Source of the DNA: Paenibacillus sp. DMB20
Lineage (GTDB): Bacteria; Bacillota; Bacilli; Paenibacillales; Paenibacillaceae
Assembly: GCF_000987955.1 (NCBI RefSeq)
Contig: NZ_LAZU01000044.1
Span: forward strand, 45,503-109,502
Direction: 5' to 3'
DNA: 64,000 nt
The notes beneath the pieces are model-generated. The model did no database searches. It was not told the DNA's origin and saw only the letters and a program-made list of their open reading frames with translations. The stretch's first letter is position 1. The number at the start of each line of letters is the position of its first letter. Shown piece by piece: positions 55,682 to 64,000 of the stretch. Position numbers and translations under genes: made by a program.

Positions 55682-57055
55682 TTACAGAGATGATTTGCTG
55701 CGGACTTCAAACACGGCAAACTTCAAATAGTGGCCCTCGTCGACGCCGAGAATTTGCGGATGGTCTTTACCCGCCGCGCGCCATTCCACGAGACGGAGGA
55801 TCTTGCCGGCATCCCGGGCCGCCTCGCGGATCGTCTCCAGGAACAAGTCGGGCCGCATATGGTAGGAGCAACTGGCCGTGACAAGATATCCGCCCTCGTT
55901 CACAAGTTTCATGCCGTGAAGGTTAATATCCTTATATCCCCTGCAAGCTCCCTTCACCGCCCCCTTGGTTTTGGCAAAAGCGGGCGGGTCCAGAATGACG
56001 ACGTCCCAAGTTCGCCCGCCTCCGGCCGTCAACGGTTTGGACGTATCCACTTTTCGGTCCCCGGCGGCGCGTTCCTCCCGCTCCTGGGCTCCTTTGACCT
56101 GGTTGCGGAGGTATTGAAATGCATCGTCCACGACAAACTCCACGCGATCCTGAAAACCGTTAAGCTCCACGTTTTCCCGCGCGCTCGCAATGGCATGCTC
56201 GGAAATATCGAGACAGGTCACCTTCTTGGCGCCGTATTTGCAAGCATGAAGCGTAAAGCTTCCCGTGTGCGAGAAGCATTCCAGCACCGTTGCGCCGTCC
56301 CAATAAGGAAACGTCACCTCTTTGCCGCTCTTGTTCACGGGAACGCGCTCCATCCGGCCTTCCGTCTCGCGCTCCTGCAGCGTAATGCCGCTTCGTCCGC
56401 CCCATCCCGTCATCAGCGGCTCGATGGATGCCCTGTTTTCGCGTTGGTCAAAAAAGTATCCCGTCTTTTGCCCTTCTTCGATATCCACCTTGATCTTCAG
56501 GCCGTTTTCCATGACGGTAACATGACGCGGACAATCCCCGTACAGTACCCCTTTGCGCTGTTCCAGGCCTTCCAGCTCGCGGACGGGCACATCGCTCCGT
56601 TCGTAAATGCCGATCGGGTTCAACGCCTCCGCAAGCGCCTCCACGATGCTCTCCCGGCAGCGGTCCATCCCGAGCGTCAGCAGCTGAACCACAAGCACGC
56701 CGGCGAACCGGTCGACAATCAGCCCCGGAAGAAAATCCGCTTCTCCGTACACAAGCCGATATGCGTTTTGATCCCCGATAAACCGTTCCCTGTGCTTCAG
56801 GCAATCCCGGAATCTGGCTGCGAAAAATGCGGCGTCCATTTTTTCCAGCGGTTGATATGAAACGACCCTCACCGTGATCTGGGAATTCGGATTATAGTAA
56901 CCCGAAGCCAAAAAACGGCCTTGATGATTCAGCACCTGAACGATCTCTCCGGGTACCGGATTTCCCTCAAGTGCTGCAATTTCGCTTTTAAACACCCAAG
57001 GGTGGCTCTCTTCCAATCTTTTTTTACGGTTTCGATCCAGAATGACCGATGGCAT
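55682..57055 (-). CDS. RlmI-type class I rRNA methyltransferase
   Basis: 457 residues from ATG at 57055 (MPSVILDRNRKKRLEESH) behind GGGAG. An N-terminal PUA domain (HPWVFKSEIAALEG) precedes an EEHGD-like middle domain and a SAM domain (VLECFSHTGSFTLHACKYGA, LDISEHAIASARENV, VILDPPAFAKTK, TASCSYHM). RlmI of E. coli makes m5C1962 in 23S rRNA. An insert rich in charged residues (QEREERAAGDRKVDT) is unusual. Substrate here not known. Confidence 0.9.
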   Translation of the reverse strand: MPSVILDRNRKKRLEESHPWVFKSEIAALEGNPVPGEIVQVLNHQGRFLASGYYNPNSQITVRVVSYQPLEKMDAAFFAARFRDCLKHRERFIGDQNAYRLVYGEADFLPGLIVDRFAGVLVVQLLTLGMDRCRESIVEALAEALNPIGIYERSDVPVRELEGLEQRKGVLYGDCPRHVTVMENGLKIKVDIEEGQKTGYFFDQRENRASIEPLMTGWGGRSGITLQERETEGRMERVPVNKSGKEVTFPYWDGATVLECFSHTGSFTLHACKYGAKKVTCLDISEHAIASARENVELNGFQDRVEFVVDDAFQYLRNQVKGAQEREERAAGDRKVDTSKPLTAGGGRTWDVVILDPPAFAKTKGAVKGACRGYKDINLHGMKLVNEGGYLVTASCSYHMRPDLFLETIREAARDAGKILRLVEWRAAGKDHPQILGVDEGHYLKFAVFEVRSKSSL

Positions 57056-57215
57056 TGCGGCTTCACTCCCTGATTTATCGTGTCCCGGCCGGACAATCCT
57101 TTGCATGCATGTCCTTCCAGGGGCATATATGTATTTAATAAGTCTATCGACGTACTTTCTCAGAAGACAGACCGCATTTAGCGGTAGTTTAACCACATTC
57201 GCAAAGGAGATTCAC

Positions 57216-58187
57216 ATGCTTTCATCCTTATGGTTTCCGGTCGTTTACGGTCTTGTCGTGTTTTTGCTGGGCATGAAGGTGATGGAGGTATCGCTTCAGA
57301 AGTGGGCAGGGCCCATGCTTCACGGGTGGCTGAACAAGGCGACCTCCACCCCATTGAAAGGGATGCTGGCGAGCACGGGCCTCACGGCCCTGCTGCAAAG
57401 CAGTACGGCTGTCACGGTACTGACGATCGGCTTTGCCAACGCGGGTCTCCTCGGTTACGGAGGCACGCTCGGCATTATACTCGGAACCAATATCGGCACC
57501 ACCCTGACAACCGAGCTGATCAGCCTGCAGATCGGGCAGGCGGCGCTGCCTCTGCTAATTCTGTCGCTGATGCTGTGGACAGGAGCTGTAGTTTTGGACG
57601 AACGGATCCCCTCCGGATTATCGTCCTTGCACGTTCGGCTTAAAAAGACTCAATTTCTTTGCCTTGCCTTGGCAGGCTTTTCCCTCGTCCTTCTCGGCAT
57701 CCGCGTCATGCAGTCCATCGGGCCTTCCTTGCAGCATTTCGGCGTGTTTCAGTGGTTTCTCGACCACGCCTCGCGAAGCATAACGTGGGGCATCCTGGCA
57801 GGAGCCGCCTTGACCGCGCTCATGCACAGCAGCGCCGCCGTGATAGCCATGGCCATGAGCCTCGCGGTAAGCGGCGTGATGCCGCCCATCCTCGGCGTGG
57901 CCATCGTTCTCGGCTCCAATGTCGGCACATGCGCCACGGCTCTCATCGCAGCCATCGGAAGCACGCGGGCCGGACGCTTTGTGGCCTGGTCGCATTTGGG
58001 TCTCAATATCGGAGGCGCGCTTCTGTTCGCTCCCTTTATCGGCTCGCTTGCCGCCGTTTCCGGATGGCTTGCATCCGACCCGGGCAGCCAAATTGCCCAT
58101 GCCCAGACGATCTTCAACATTGTATGCTCCCTGCTTGCCCTGCCGCTCTGCTATCTGCCTGTCTGGCGAAAGGTTACCAAAGAATGA
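57216..58187 (+). CDS. yqeW: Na/Pi cotransporter family protein (YqeW-like)
   Basis: 323 residues from ATG at 57216 (MLSSLWFPVVYGLVVFLLG) behind AAAGGAG. The two inverted PNaS repeats are QSSTAVTVLTIGFANAG and HSSAAVIAMAMSLAVSG, each followed by GTNIGTT or GSNVGTC; about nine membrane helices. It should move phosphate with sodium or act in phosphate efflux. B. subtilis yqeW lies in the same place between mtaB and rpsU. Divergent from the methyltransferase gene (160 bp). Confidence 0.92.
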   Translation: MLSSLWFPVVYGLVVFLLGMKVMEVSLQKWAGPMLHGWLNKATSTPLKGMLASTGLTALLQSSTAVTVLTIGFANAGLLGYGGTLGIILGTNIGTTLTTELISLQIGQAALPLLILSLMLWTGAVVLDERIPSGLSSLHVRLKKTQFLCLALAGFSLVLLGIRVMQSIGPSLQHFGVFQWFLDHASRSITWGILAGAALTALMHSSAAVIAMAMSLAVSGVMPPILGVAIVLGSNVGTCATALIAAIGSTRAGRFVAWSHLGLNIGGALLFAPFIGSLAAVSGWLASDPGSQIAHAQTIFNIVCSLLALPLCYLPVWRKVTKE

Positions 58188-58213
58188 AAATGGCTGCCTC
58201 GGTGCGCGGACGC

Positions 58214-58648
58214 CTATTGCACATGAATGTTCAAAATGGCCAAAGCTTTGCGCAGAATGACATCGTTGTTCCCATACCCGCTATGACGTTGTTTTTTCCA
58301 GGCGGCTTGCGGTTCGAACCAATCTACCCCGTTGATCTCCTCAACCTGCGGTTTGAGGGTCCCGTCCTGGGCTTCCACCAGATAATAATGAACTTCCTTA
58401 TCCACCAGCCCGAATTCCGGGTGGTTGTATTTATAAGCGATAATATCAACCGGAGCGATGATTTTTCCGATGATGCCCGTTTCTTCAAGAATTTCGCGCA
58501 GCGCCGTTTGTTCAACGGTTTCGCCGGCCTCCATCTTGCCTTTGGCCAGCGAAGTTTTGCCGTAGCGGTCCTGGATTAGCTGAATTTGAAGGTCTCCATC
58601 CTTTTTCCGGTATACGACGCCCCCGGCCGATATCTCTTTTCGATTCAT
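58214..58648 (-). CDS. Nudix hydrolase
   Basis: 144 residues from ATG at 58648 (MNRKEISAGGVVYRKKDGD) behind GGAGGATGG. The Nudix box is GKMEAGETVEQTALREILEE with TGIIGK after it, complete. Asymmetric Ap4A- or NTP-type hydrolases share this layout; substrate unknown. Convergent with the transporter gene, 26 bp apart. Confidence 0.92.
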   Translation of the reverse strand: MNRKEISAGGVVYRKKDGDLQIQLIQDRYGKTSLAKGKMEAGETVEQTALREILEETGIIGKIIAPVDIIAYKYNHPEFGLVDKEVHYYLVEAQDGTLKPQVEEINGVDWFEPQAAWKKQRHSGYGNNDVILRKALAILNIHVQ

Positions 58649-58672
58649 ATCCCCATCCTCCTTTATGTGCAA

Positions 58673-58711
58673 CAAGGATTTCACTTCCCTAAGACGGAAA
58701 TGAAATCCTTG
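58673..58711. repeat. hairpin between mtaB and the Nudix gene
   Basis: CAAGGATTTCACTTCC and GGAAATGAAATCCTTG form a 16-bp stem with one wobble. No T-run follows, so it is a weak terminator or processing site after mtaB. Confidence 0.5.
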
Positions 58712-58735
58712 TCAGGCATGGCTTTTTCCGCCCGA

Positions 58736-60075
58736 TTACTGAGCAGCGGCCAATCCGTTTTCCAAAACGCCAACGAGTACGCCTTCGCATTCGTTTACGC
58801 CGGCTTTCGTGATCTTCACGCGGCACACTTGTCCCTCAAGCTCGGGGCCTCCGTCGAAAACAAGCTGCAGGTAGTTGTCGCTGTAGCCCTGCATTTTGCC
58901 GCCGTTCGGCGCTCCCTTGTATTCCCTCTCGGGGATCACTTCAACGACCTGTCCGACGAACTGCTCGGCATAGGCCAATTGCAGCTGCTCGGACAGATCG
59001 ATAAGCTCATGGACGCGGGCGTTCTTCACTTCCTCGTCGACCTGATCCTCCATGCGGGCAGCAGGCGTTCCGGTACGTTTGGAGTAAGGGAACACGTGCA
59101 TTTCGGAGAAGCCGATTTCCTTCATAAGCTCGTAACCGTTCCGGAACATCTCGTCGGTTTCGCCCGGGAACCCGACGATGACGTCCGTCGTGATGGCCAG
59201 ATCCGGCATCGCTTCGCGGATCAGCTTCATTTTCGTCAAAAATTCCTCTGTCGTGTACTTTCGTCTCATCCGTTTCAGTACCGTGTCATCTCCCGCTTGA
59301 AGCGGAATGTGCAGATGGCGGCACATTTTGGAAGAACGTTTCAGCACGTCGAGCATTTTGTCGTCAATTTGGCTCGCTTCGATGGAACTGATGCGGATCC
59401 GTTCGAGACCTTCCACTTTATCCAGATCCCAGAGAAGATCGGACAGATCGTAGTTTTCGAGGTCGTCCCCGTACCCGCCGGTGTGAATGCCGGTCAGCAC
59501 GATCTCCTTGTAACCCGCCTGAACGAGCTGTCTCGCCTGCTGGATGATGCTCTTCGGATCGCGGCTGCGCGAAAGACCGCGCGACCAGGGAATGATGCAG
59601 AAGGTGCAGAAGTTGTTGCAGCCGTCCTGGATTTTAAGAAAAGCGCGCGTGCGTTCCGCAAAATTCGGCACGTCCATTTCCTCGACGCCCGGGTCTTCAT
59701 AATATTGCGTACGGCATTAATCGGCTGGCGCGTCTTCTCGATGTCATGGATAAACGACATGATTTTGTCGCGGTCCTGGTTGCCGATCACGAGATCCACG
59801 CCGGGAATGTCCAGAATTTCGGCCGGCGAGGTTTGGGCATAACAGCCCGTAACCGCCACGATGGCGTCAGGATTCCGGCGGACGGCGCGGCGGATCATCT
59901 GCCGGCTCTTCTTATCCCCGGTATTCGTGACGTGGCATGTATTGATCAAATAGACATCGGCGGTTTGTTCGAAGTCCACCTGTTCGTAGCCTTCATTCTT
60001 GAAAAGCTGCCAGATGGCTTCGGTATCGTAAAAATTGACTTTGCAACCCAACGTATAAAACGCTACGGATGGCAT
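58736..60075 (-). CDS. mtaB: tRNA methylthiotransferase MtaB (one-base deletion)
   Basis: Reconstructed as about 446 residues from ATG at 60075 (MPSVAFYTLGCKVNFYDTE) with GGGGGAG 7 bases away. The N-terminal UPF0004 domain has three Cys (LGCKVN, INTCHVTN, TGCYAQ); the radical-SAM site is CNNFCTFCIIP; the C-terminal TRAM domain follows. MtaB turns t6A37 of tRNA into ms2t6A. Near CCCGGG at 59688-59693 one base is missing; adding it gives IMKTRGVEEMDVPNFAERT. This is the only deletion-type break in the window. Confidence 0.93.
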
Positions 60076-60077
60076 AT

Positions 60078-60848
60078 TCAAACTCCCCCCATTTCTCCGG
60101 ATTCATATAACGCGCAAGCGAGTGCGGTCATGCCCGCCGTCTCGCACCGCAATATGCGGCGGCCCAGGCCGACGGATACCGCGCCGGCCGCTTCGGCGGC
60201 CCGGCATTCTTCCTCGGTAAACCCGCCTTCGGGCCCGACAAGCAGCAGCAGGCTGGCGGTTGATTCCGGCTCTTTAAGCGCCTGCGTCGCAAACGGTCCA
60301 AGCACGTCCCTTAACTGAGAACCCGACTCTTTTTCATAACAAAAGCAAACGGTATCGTAGTCCTCGAACGTCTCCAGCAGTTTTTTCCACCCTACCGGCT
60401 GTTCAACGGACGGAATGATGTTCCGGTGAGACTGTTCGGCGGCTTCCTTGGCGATTTTGCGCCAGCGTTCCAGCCGCTTGCTTTCCTTTTTGGCGTCGTA
60501 CTGAACGATCGTCCGCTCGGATAAAAACGGAACAAACGAAACGGCTCCGATTTCCGTGCATTTCTGGATGACAAGTTCCATTTTGTCGCCCTTCGGCAGG
60601 CTTTGGGCAATCGTAACTTTCAACCTCGGCTCCTGCGTCATGTCAAGCGGTTCAATGACCGACGCCGTCACGCCGCTTTGCTCTATGCTTTCGATCTTCA
60701 CGAGCGCCTCGCGGGACGCGCCGTCACTGACGATAAACGTATCGCCCGGTCGGCCCCGCAGGACTTTCGAAATATGTCTGGCATCTTCCCCCGTAACGCT
60801 CACAAGATCTCCCTGAAACTGTTCGGGCGAAACAAAATATCGCTGCAT
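60078..60848 (-). CDS. rsmE: 16S rRNA m3U1498 methyltransferase RsmE
   Basis: 256 residues from ATG at 60848 (MQRYFVSPEQFQGDLVSV). PUA-like N-terminus, then the SPOUT knot with LLLLVGPEGGFTEEE and LGRRILRCETAGMTAL. It methylates U1498 of 16S rRNA. Its stop lies in the mtaB ribosome site (TGA then ATATG), so the two are coupled, as in Bacillus. Confidence 0.96.
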   Translation of the reverse strand: MQRYFVSPEQFQGDLVSVTGEDARHISKVLRGRPGDTFIVSDGASREALVKIESIEQSGVTASVIEPLDMTQEPRLKVTIAQSLPKGDKMELVIQKCTEIGAVSFVPFLSERTIVQYDAKKESKRLERWRKIAKEAAEQSHRNIIPSVEQPVGWKKLLETFEDYDTVCFCYEKESGSQLRDVLGPFATQALKEPESTASLLLLVGPEGGFTEEECRAAEAAGAVSVGLGRRILRCETAGMTALACALYESGEMGGV

Positions 60849-60941
60849 ACGTACCCTCACCTATGTCAAAATCGCCAAACCCCATCATACAACTTTTCAA
60901 CCCGCCTGACCAGAGGAAATCCGCGGCCTATTACCCACGCT

Positions 60942-61625
60942 TTACCCCCCGAACAAAGTGTTAAACATGTCGAGGAAAAATACGGATAAACCATACGCCC
61001 CTCGATACAGCGGTTTTATCGTGTAATCCTGAAACGGCGGAATAATGATAATCAGCAAAAAGATCAGTATCGACCACTGCTCGAAACGCTGCAGCTTGGC
61101 GCTTATCCGTCTTGGAGCGACATCCTCCACGATGCGGTAACCGTCAAGAGGCGGAAGAGGGATCAGGTTAAACAAAAACAGGAAAAAGTTCAGTACGATA
61201 AACGTGTCAAAAAAGATATGAATGGCATCAACCGCTCTTTCGTTATCAATCCCCTCAATTACCCCGAATTGATAAAGGGCGGCATATGCCAGGCACCCCA
61301 CGATCCCGAGCAGCATGTTGCTTAAAGGTCCGGCTGCGGAAACAATGATCCCCATGCGACGCGGATGGCTGAAGTTGGCCCGGTTGACCGGAACCGGCCT
61401 GGCCCAGCCGAAGCCTGCAATGAGCAGCAGGATAATGCCGAGCAGATCGAAGTGAACCGCAGGGTTGAGCGTAACCCGGCCCAGCAGTTTCGCCGTCGGG
61501 TCGCCGAACTTGTTCGCAAAATACGCATGCGAAAATTCATGAAGCGTAAACGCTATAATAAGGGTGGCTAGATAAAAAGGGAGGCGTTCGATCGGATAGA
61601 ATAATAATTGGTCCAAAAACTCCAT
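60942..61625 (-). CDS. site-2 protease-like M50 metalloprotease
   Basis: 227 residues, six or so hydrophobic segments. The zinc motif is FTLHEFSHAYFAN in the first helix; NLIPLPPLDGYRIVE carries the conserved Asp. These small M50B proteins are membrane proteases with few known substrates. The gene is tightly linked to prmA (2-bp gap), so it is in the dnaJ-prmA-rsmE group. Confidence 0.9.
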   Translation of the reverse strand: MEFLDQLLFYPIERLPFYLATLIIAFTLHEFSHAYFANKFGDPTAKLLGRVTLNPAVHFDLLGIILLLIAGFGWARPVPVNRANFSHPRRMGIIVSAAGPLSNMLLGIVGCLAYAALYQFGVIEGIDNERAVDAIHIFFDTFIVLNFFLFLFNLIPLPPLDGYRIVEDVAPRRISAKLQRFEQWSILIFLLIIIIPPFQDYTIKPLYRGAYGLSVFFLDMFNTLFGG

Positions 61626-61627
61626 TC

Positions 61628-62599
61628 CTACCTCTTCCTTGCCACAAACGCAACCCAGTCATCCTCGCGGCACACGTCCGCGATTTCAAAACCGGAAGAT
61701 ACCAGCGCTTGCTCAACAATGTCGATTTTATTTTTGTAAATGCCCGAAGCGATATACGCGCCTCCCGGCTTCAGAGCGGCATACACGTCATCTACGAACA
61801 GAAGGATGACCTCTGCCAGGATATTCGCCACCACGACCTGCACGGGCAGTTTTACGCCCAGATTCTTTTCGGCGCCGCCTTTCAAAACGGATAGCAGATC
61901 GCTTTCTTTGACCATAATCCGGTCTTCCATGCCGTTCAGACGGCTGTTTTCGACGGCGCTTGATACCGCCACGGGATCCAGGTCCAGCGCCAGCACCCTG
62001 GACGCTCCCAGATGAACCGCGCCGATGGATAAGATGCCGGAACCGGTGCCGACGTCAATCACTTCTTCCCCGCCTTGGATCACGCTTTCCAGCGTCCGCA
62101 GGCACAGCGAGGTGGTGGGATGGGTCCCCGTCCCAAAAGCCATTCCCGGATCGAGTTCGATGATGCGCTCTTCCTCCGATTCGGGCGTATACTCCTCCCA
62201 CGTAGGCTTGATCGTGAGGCGTTCCGAGACTCGGATCGGCTTGAAGTACTGCTTCCATGCCGTTGCCCATTCGTCCTCATTGACCGTTTTCAATTCGTAA
62301 CGCACCTCGCCTGCACAAATGCCAAAGTCTGCAAGCTCTTCGATGCGGGGCGTTATTTCGCTTTGGACCTGTTCGAGGTCGGCTTCCTCCGAAAAATAAC
62401 CTTTTATGACCGCCTGTCCTTCAGGAATATCGTTAAAAGGCACCTCGTCGTACCATTGTCCAAGGGAGGTGTCCCGCTTTTTGTTCGGTGAGCCCGATTC
62501 CTCGATGGATACGCCGCCTGCTCCCGCCTCGTGCAAAAAGTTCGAAATCATTTCCACGGCTTCCTCCGTGGTATGTATCGTAAATTCATGCCATAACAT
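61628..62599 (-). CDS. prmA: ribosomal protein L11 methyltransferase PrmA
   Basis: 323 residues from ATG at 62599 (MLWHEFTIHTTEEAVEMI) behind GAGGAGG. N-terminal L11-recognition domain, then the SAM domain with DPGMAFGTGTHPTT, DVGTGSGILSIGAVHLGA and VVANILAEVI. It trimethylates L11. Not essential in E. coli. Neighbour order dnaJ-prmA-rsmE-mtaB is that of Bacillus, with extra genes between. Confidence 0.96.
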   Translation of the reverse strand: MLWHEFTIHTTEEAVEMISNFLHEAGAGGVSIEESGSPNKKRDTSLGQWYDEVPFNDIPEGQAVIKGYFSEEADLEQVQSEITPRIEELADFGICAGEVRYELKTVNEDEWATAWKQYFKPIRVSERLTIKPTWEEYTPESEEERIIELDPGMAFGTGTHPTTSLCLRTLESVIQGGEEVIDVGTGSGILSIGAVHLGASRVLALDLDPVAVSSAVENSRLNGMEDRIMVKESDLLSVLKGGAEKNLGVKLPVQVVVANILAEVILLFVDDVYAALKPGGAYIASGIYKNKIDIVEQALVSSGFEIADVCREDDWVAFVARKR

Positions 62600-62698
62600 A
62601 TTCAGGTGATCCTCCTCGTTTTTACATACGTAATATTGTACTATACGAGGACCCTTGTTACAAAATTTAAGAAACAATCATGTTTGCCTTTACAGAAT

Positions 62699-62729
62699 CG
62701 GCCCTTTCCGCGTTCATGCGAAAAGGGCC
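62699..62729. repeat. hairpin downstream of the 63-residue gene
   Basis: GGCCCTTTCCGCG ... CGAAAAGGGCC pairs over about 9 bp. No T-run on the minus strand, so termination is uncertain. Confidence 0.4.
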
Positions 62730-62800
62730 TGCTATGTTCTGGATGGTCATTATCGCCATCTAAAGTTGTAAAATCTGGGCTTGGCGCCCCATGCCGTTCA

Positions 62801-62992
62801 TTACTTTTCATGATTATCGAACATGGCCTTCAGCTGCCGCTCGTCGGCGGCTTCGCTGCGGCGCAGCGCTTCGACGTCATCCGCGTCGGCTTCCAGAGCC
62901 GAAAATTCCACGTCTTCCGCTTTTGCGGATTGCAAAGCGATCATCTTTTCCGTTTTGTCGGCAATCCTGCCCTTTTTCACACGCCGCATCAT
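62801..62992 (-). CDS. small charged protein, unknown function
   Basis: 63 residues, basic at the start (MMRRVKKGRIADKTEK) and acidic, helical and Ala-rich afterwards (EFSALEADADDVEALRR). AAAGGAG at 8 bases from the ATG supports it. I do not recognise a family. It lies between the stress-type gene and prmA on the same strand. It could be a coiled-coil or nucleoid-type protein, but nothing proves it. Confidence 0.55.
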   Translation of the reverse strand: MMRRVKKGRIADKTEKMIALQSAKAEDVEFSALEADADDVEALRRSEAADERQLKAMFDNHEK

Positions 62993-63054
62993 GATGCATT
63001 CTCCTTTATAATGATCTCTTCTGGCCAGCTTTCCGTCGGTTGGCTTTCTTAATT

Positions 63055-63427
63055 TTAAACGAAGCCTCCGGCACCCTCGATAATACTCATGGCCTGATCG
63101 AATATATTTTCATCGAGCACGACCGTAAGCAGAATATCACGGCCTTCAAGACCGTCCTGTCTCCCGTCGCTCATTCCGCTTGCGGAAGGATCGACCGCTC
63201 CCAATATCCCTGCCGAGCGGTTGGTAAGGGATGCATTCTGCGTCATGGACGTCAGGCTGACGATATCCCCGGTCAGCGGGTGCATCGTATCGTTAAGTTC
63301 CCCTCCGGGATATGCGCTGAAACGGTCGATCGACAGGTCGGCGACCCGCAGCGCTTGCAGCTTCTTGGCTACGCCTTCGGCCTCCTCCGGGCTCTTGAAA
63401 TAAGCCAGTATGTTTTTTTTCGGCCAA
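63055..63427 (-). CDS. general-stress-type protein, YflT-like (frameshifted)
   Basis: Reconstructed as about 123 residues. The start is TTG at 63427 with AGGTGAG in front; GTG 63436 is possible. It runs LAEKNILAYFKSPEEAEGVA, SIDRFSAYPGG and ends with the hydrophobic VVLDENIFDQAMSIIEGAGG, the shape of YflT-like heat-induced proteins that contain an ACT/GYD-like fold. Eight T at 63413-63420 should be seven. The middle (TNRSAGILGAVDPSASGMSD) is flexible. Confidence 0.65.
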
Positions 63428-63557
63428 TCTTCTCACCTGCACTTTACTATGGGATGGTTAAAAATCGCGACGAAAACACGGTACCCTTCCTAGGTTGCGT
63501 TTAGGTAAGCCGTTTTATTCCCCTGCGACCTTCGCCATTACCATGTGCTCAACGCCG

Positions 63558-63590
63558 AAAAAAAGCCCGGCCATATCGGCCGGGCTTTTA
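63558..63590. terminator. bidirectional terminator after dnaJ
   Basis: AAAAGCCCGGCC pairs perfectly with GGCCGGGCTTTT around ATATC. Confidence 0.92.
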
Positions 63591-63605
63591 GATGTTATCC
63601 ATCGG

Positions 63606-64000
63606 TCAGTCGCCGCGAAACGCTTTTTTTACGCGGTCAAAAAAGGATTGCTCATGCTCATGCGTCTGCTCCCCGTCCAGGGAAGCAAACTGCCGCAGCA
63701 GTTCTTTCTGCTCATCGCTCAGTTTGCTTGGCGTTACGACGACCACTTTCACGTGCTGATCGCCCTGTCCCAATCCGCGCAGCCGCGGAACGCCTTTCCC
63801 TTTCAAACGGAAGAAGGTTCCCGTCTGGGTTCCTGCCGGGATTTTGAGCTTCACCTTTTCGGTCAGCGTCGGGATTTCAATCTCATCGCCGAGTGCGGCT
63901 TGCGCAAACGTGAGCGGGATTTCACAGTAAATGTCGTCGCCCTCGCGCTCGAAGAAATCGTGCGGTTTGACCCGGATGACGATATACAAATCGCCCGCCG
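63606..64000 (-). CDS. dnaJ: chaperone DnaJ, C-terminal end only
   Basis: The frame enters from beyond the window. The visible 130 residues are the second substrate-binding domain and tail: DLYIVIRVKPHDFFEREG, DEIEIPTLTEKVKLKIPAG, GTFFRLKGKGVPRLRG and a terminal helix (QSFFDRVKKAFRGD). The J domain and zinc fingers lie upstream, outside. DnaJ stimulates DnaK. It is the last gene of the presumed hrcA-grpE-dnaK-dnaJ operon. Confidence 0.95.
   Translation of the reverse strand, partial: AGDLYIVIRVKPHDFFEREGDDIYCEIPLTFAQAALGDEIEIPTLTEKVKLKIPAGTQTGTFFRLKGKGVPRLRGLGQGDQHVKVVVVTPSKLSDEQKELLRQFASLDGEQTHEHEQSFFDRVKKAFRGD

Noticed and set aside
1..64000. CRISPR array, prophage, insertion sequence, integrative element
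   Set aside because: I saw no regularly spaced repeats, transposase, integrase or phage genes. Gene order is largely that of a conserved chromosomal segment.

Overview
The window is chromosomal, mostly housekeeping DNA from a spore-forming Bacillota of the Paenibacillus type. The evidence is sporulation and coat genes (an RsfA/GerR-type regulator, YqfC/YqfD, a CotD-like protein), AddAB instead of RecBCD, a glyQS T-box, strong AGGAGG ribosome sites, frequent GTG/TTG starts and moderately high GC. I see no phage, insertion sequence, CRISPR array, tRNA or rRNA.

Layout. 1-5.4 kb: an RsfA-like regulator (cut by the window edge), a DUF2626 protein, a secreted coiled-coil protein, an orphan solute-binding-like protein and a PIN-PhoH ATPase. 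5.5-10 kb: a small unknown protein, an LCP-family cell-wall ligase, ylaH, typA and a small membrane protein. 10.2-11.7 kb: two divergent TerC-family genes. 11.8-16.5 kb: thiI-cysteine desulfurase, a lytic transglycosylase, and DUF1540 and DUF3907 proteins. 16.9-19.2 kb: a subtilisin-like protease and a CotD-like protein. 19.4-26.4 kb, all minus strand: rnpB, nif3, trmK, a membrane protein, rpoD, dnaG, yqxD. 26.5-42 kb: glyS-glyQ with T-box, recO, yqzL, era, a cdd remnant, dgkA, ybeY, pgpH, phoH, yqfD, yqfC, an unknown gene, floA, nfeD, yqeY, rpsU. 42-55.3 kb: a HIT protein and the DNA-repair block addB-addA-sbcD-sbcC. 55.6-64 kb: an RlmI-type methyltransferase, a Na/Pi transporter, a Nudix hydrolase, mtaB, rsmE, a site-2 protease homologue, prmA, two small or stress genes, and the end of dnaJ.

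From dnaJ down to rpoD, read on the minus strand, the order follows the Bacillus subtilis segment dnaJ-prmA-rsmE-mtaB-yqeW-rpsU-yqeY-yqeZ-floA-yqfC-yqfD-phoH-pgpH-ybeY-dgkA-cdd-era-yqzL-recO-glyQS-yqxD-dnaG-sigA. Differences are the inserted addBA-sbcDC block, the absent ccpN-yqfL pair, and a cdd that has lost its catalytic core. The genes serve translation and tRNA/rRNA modification, ribosome biogenesis, replication priming, recombination and membrane homeostasis.

The most striking property is technical or evolutionary. At least 15 genes, including the essential dnaG, era and rpsU, carry a frameshift at a short homopolymer. Nineteen of twenty look like one extra base. I report the genes as reconstructed, mark each break, and regard sequence error as the likeliest cause. 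I found no convincing new multi-gene system. The best candidates for something undescribed are a roughly 100-nt multi-helix RNA element between sbcC and the HIT gene, and the internally deleted cdd.
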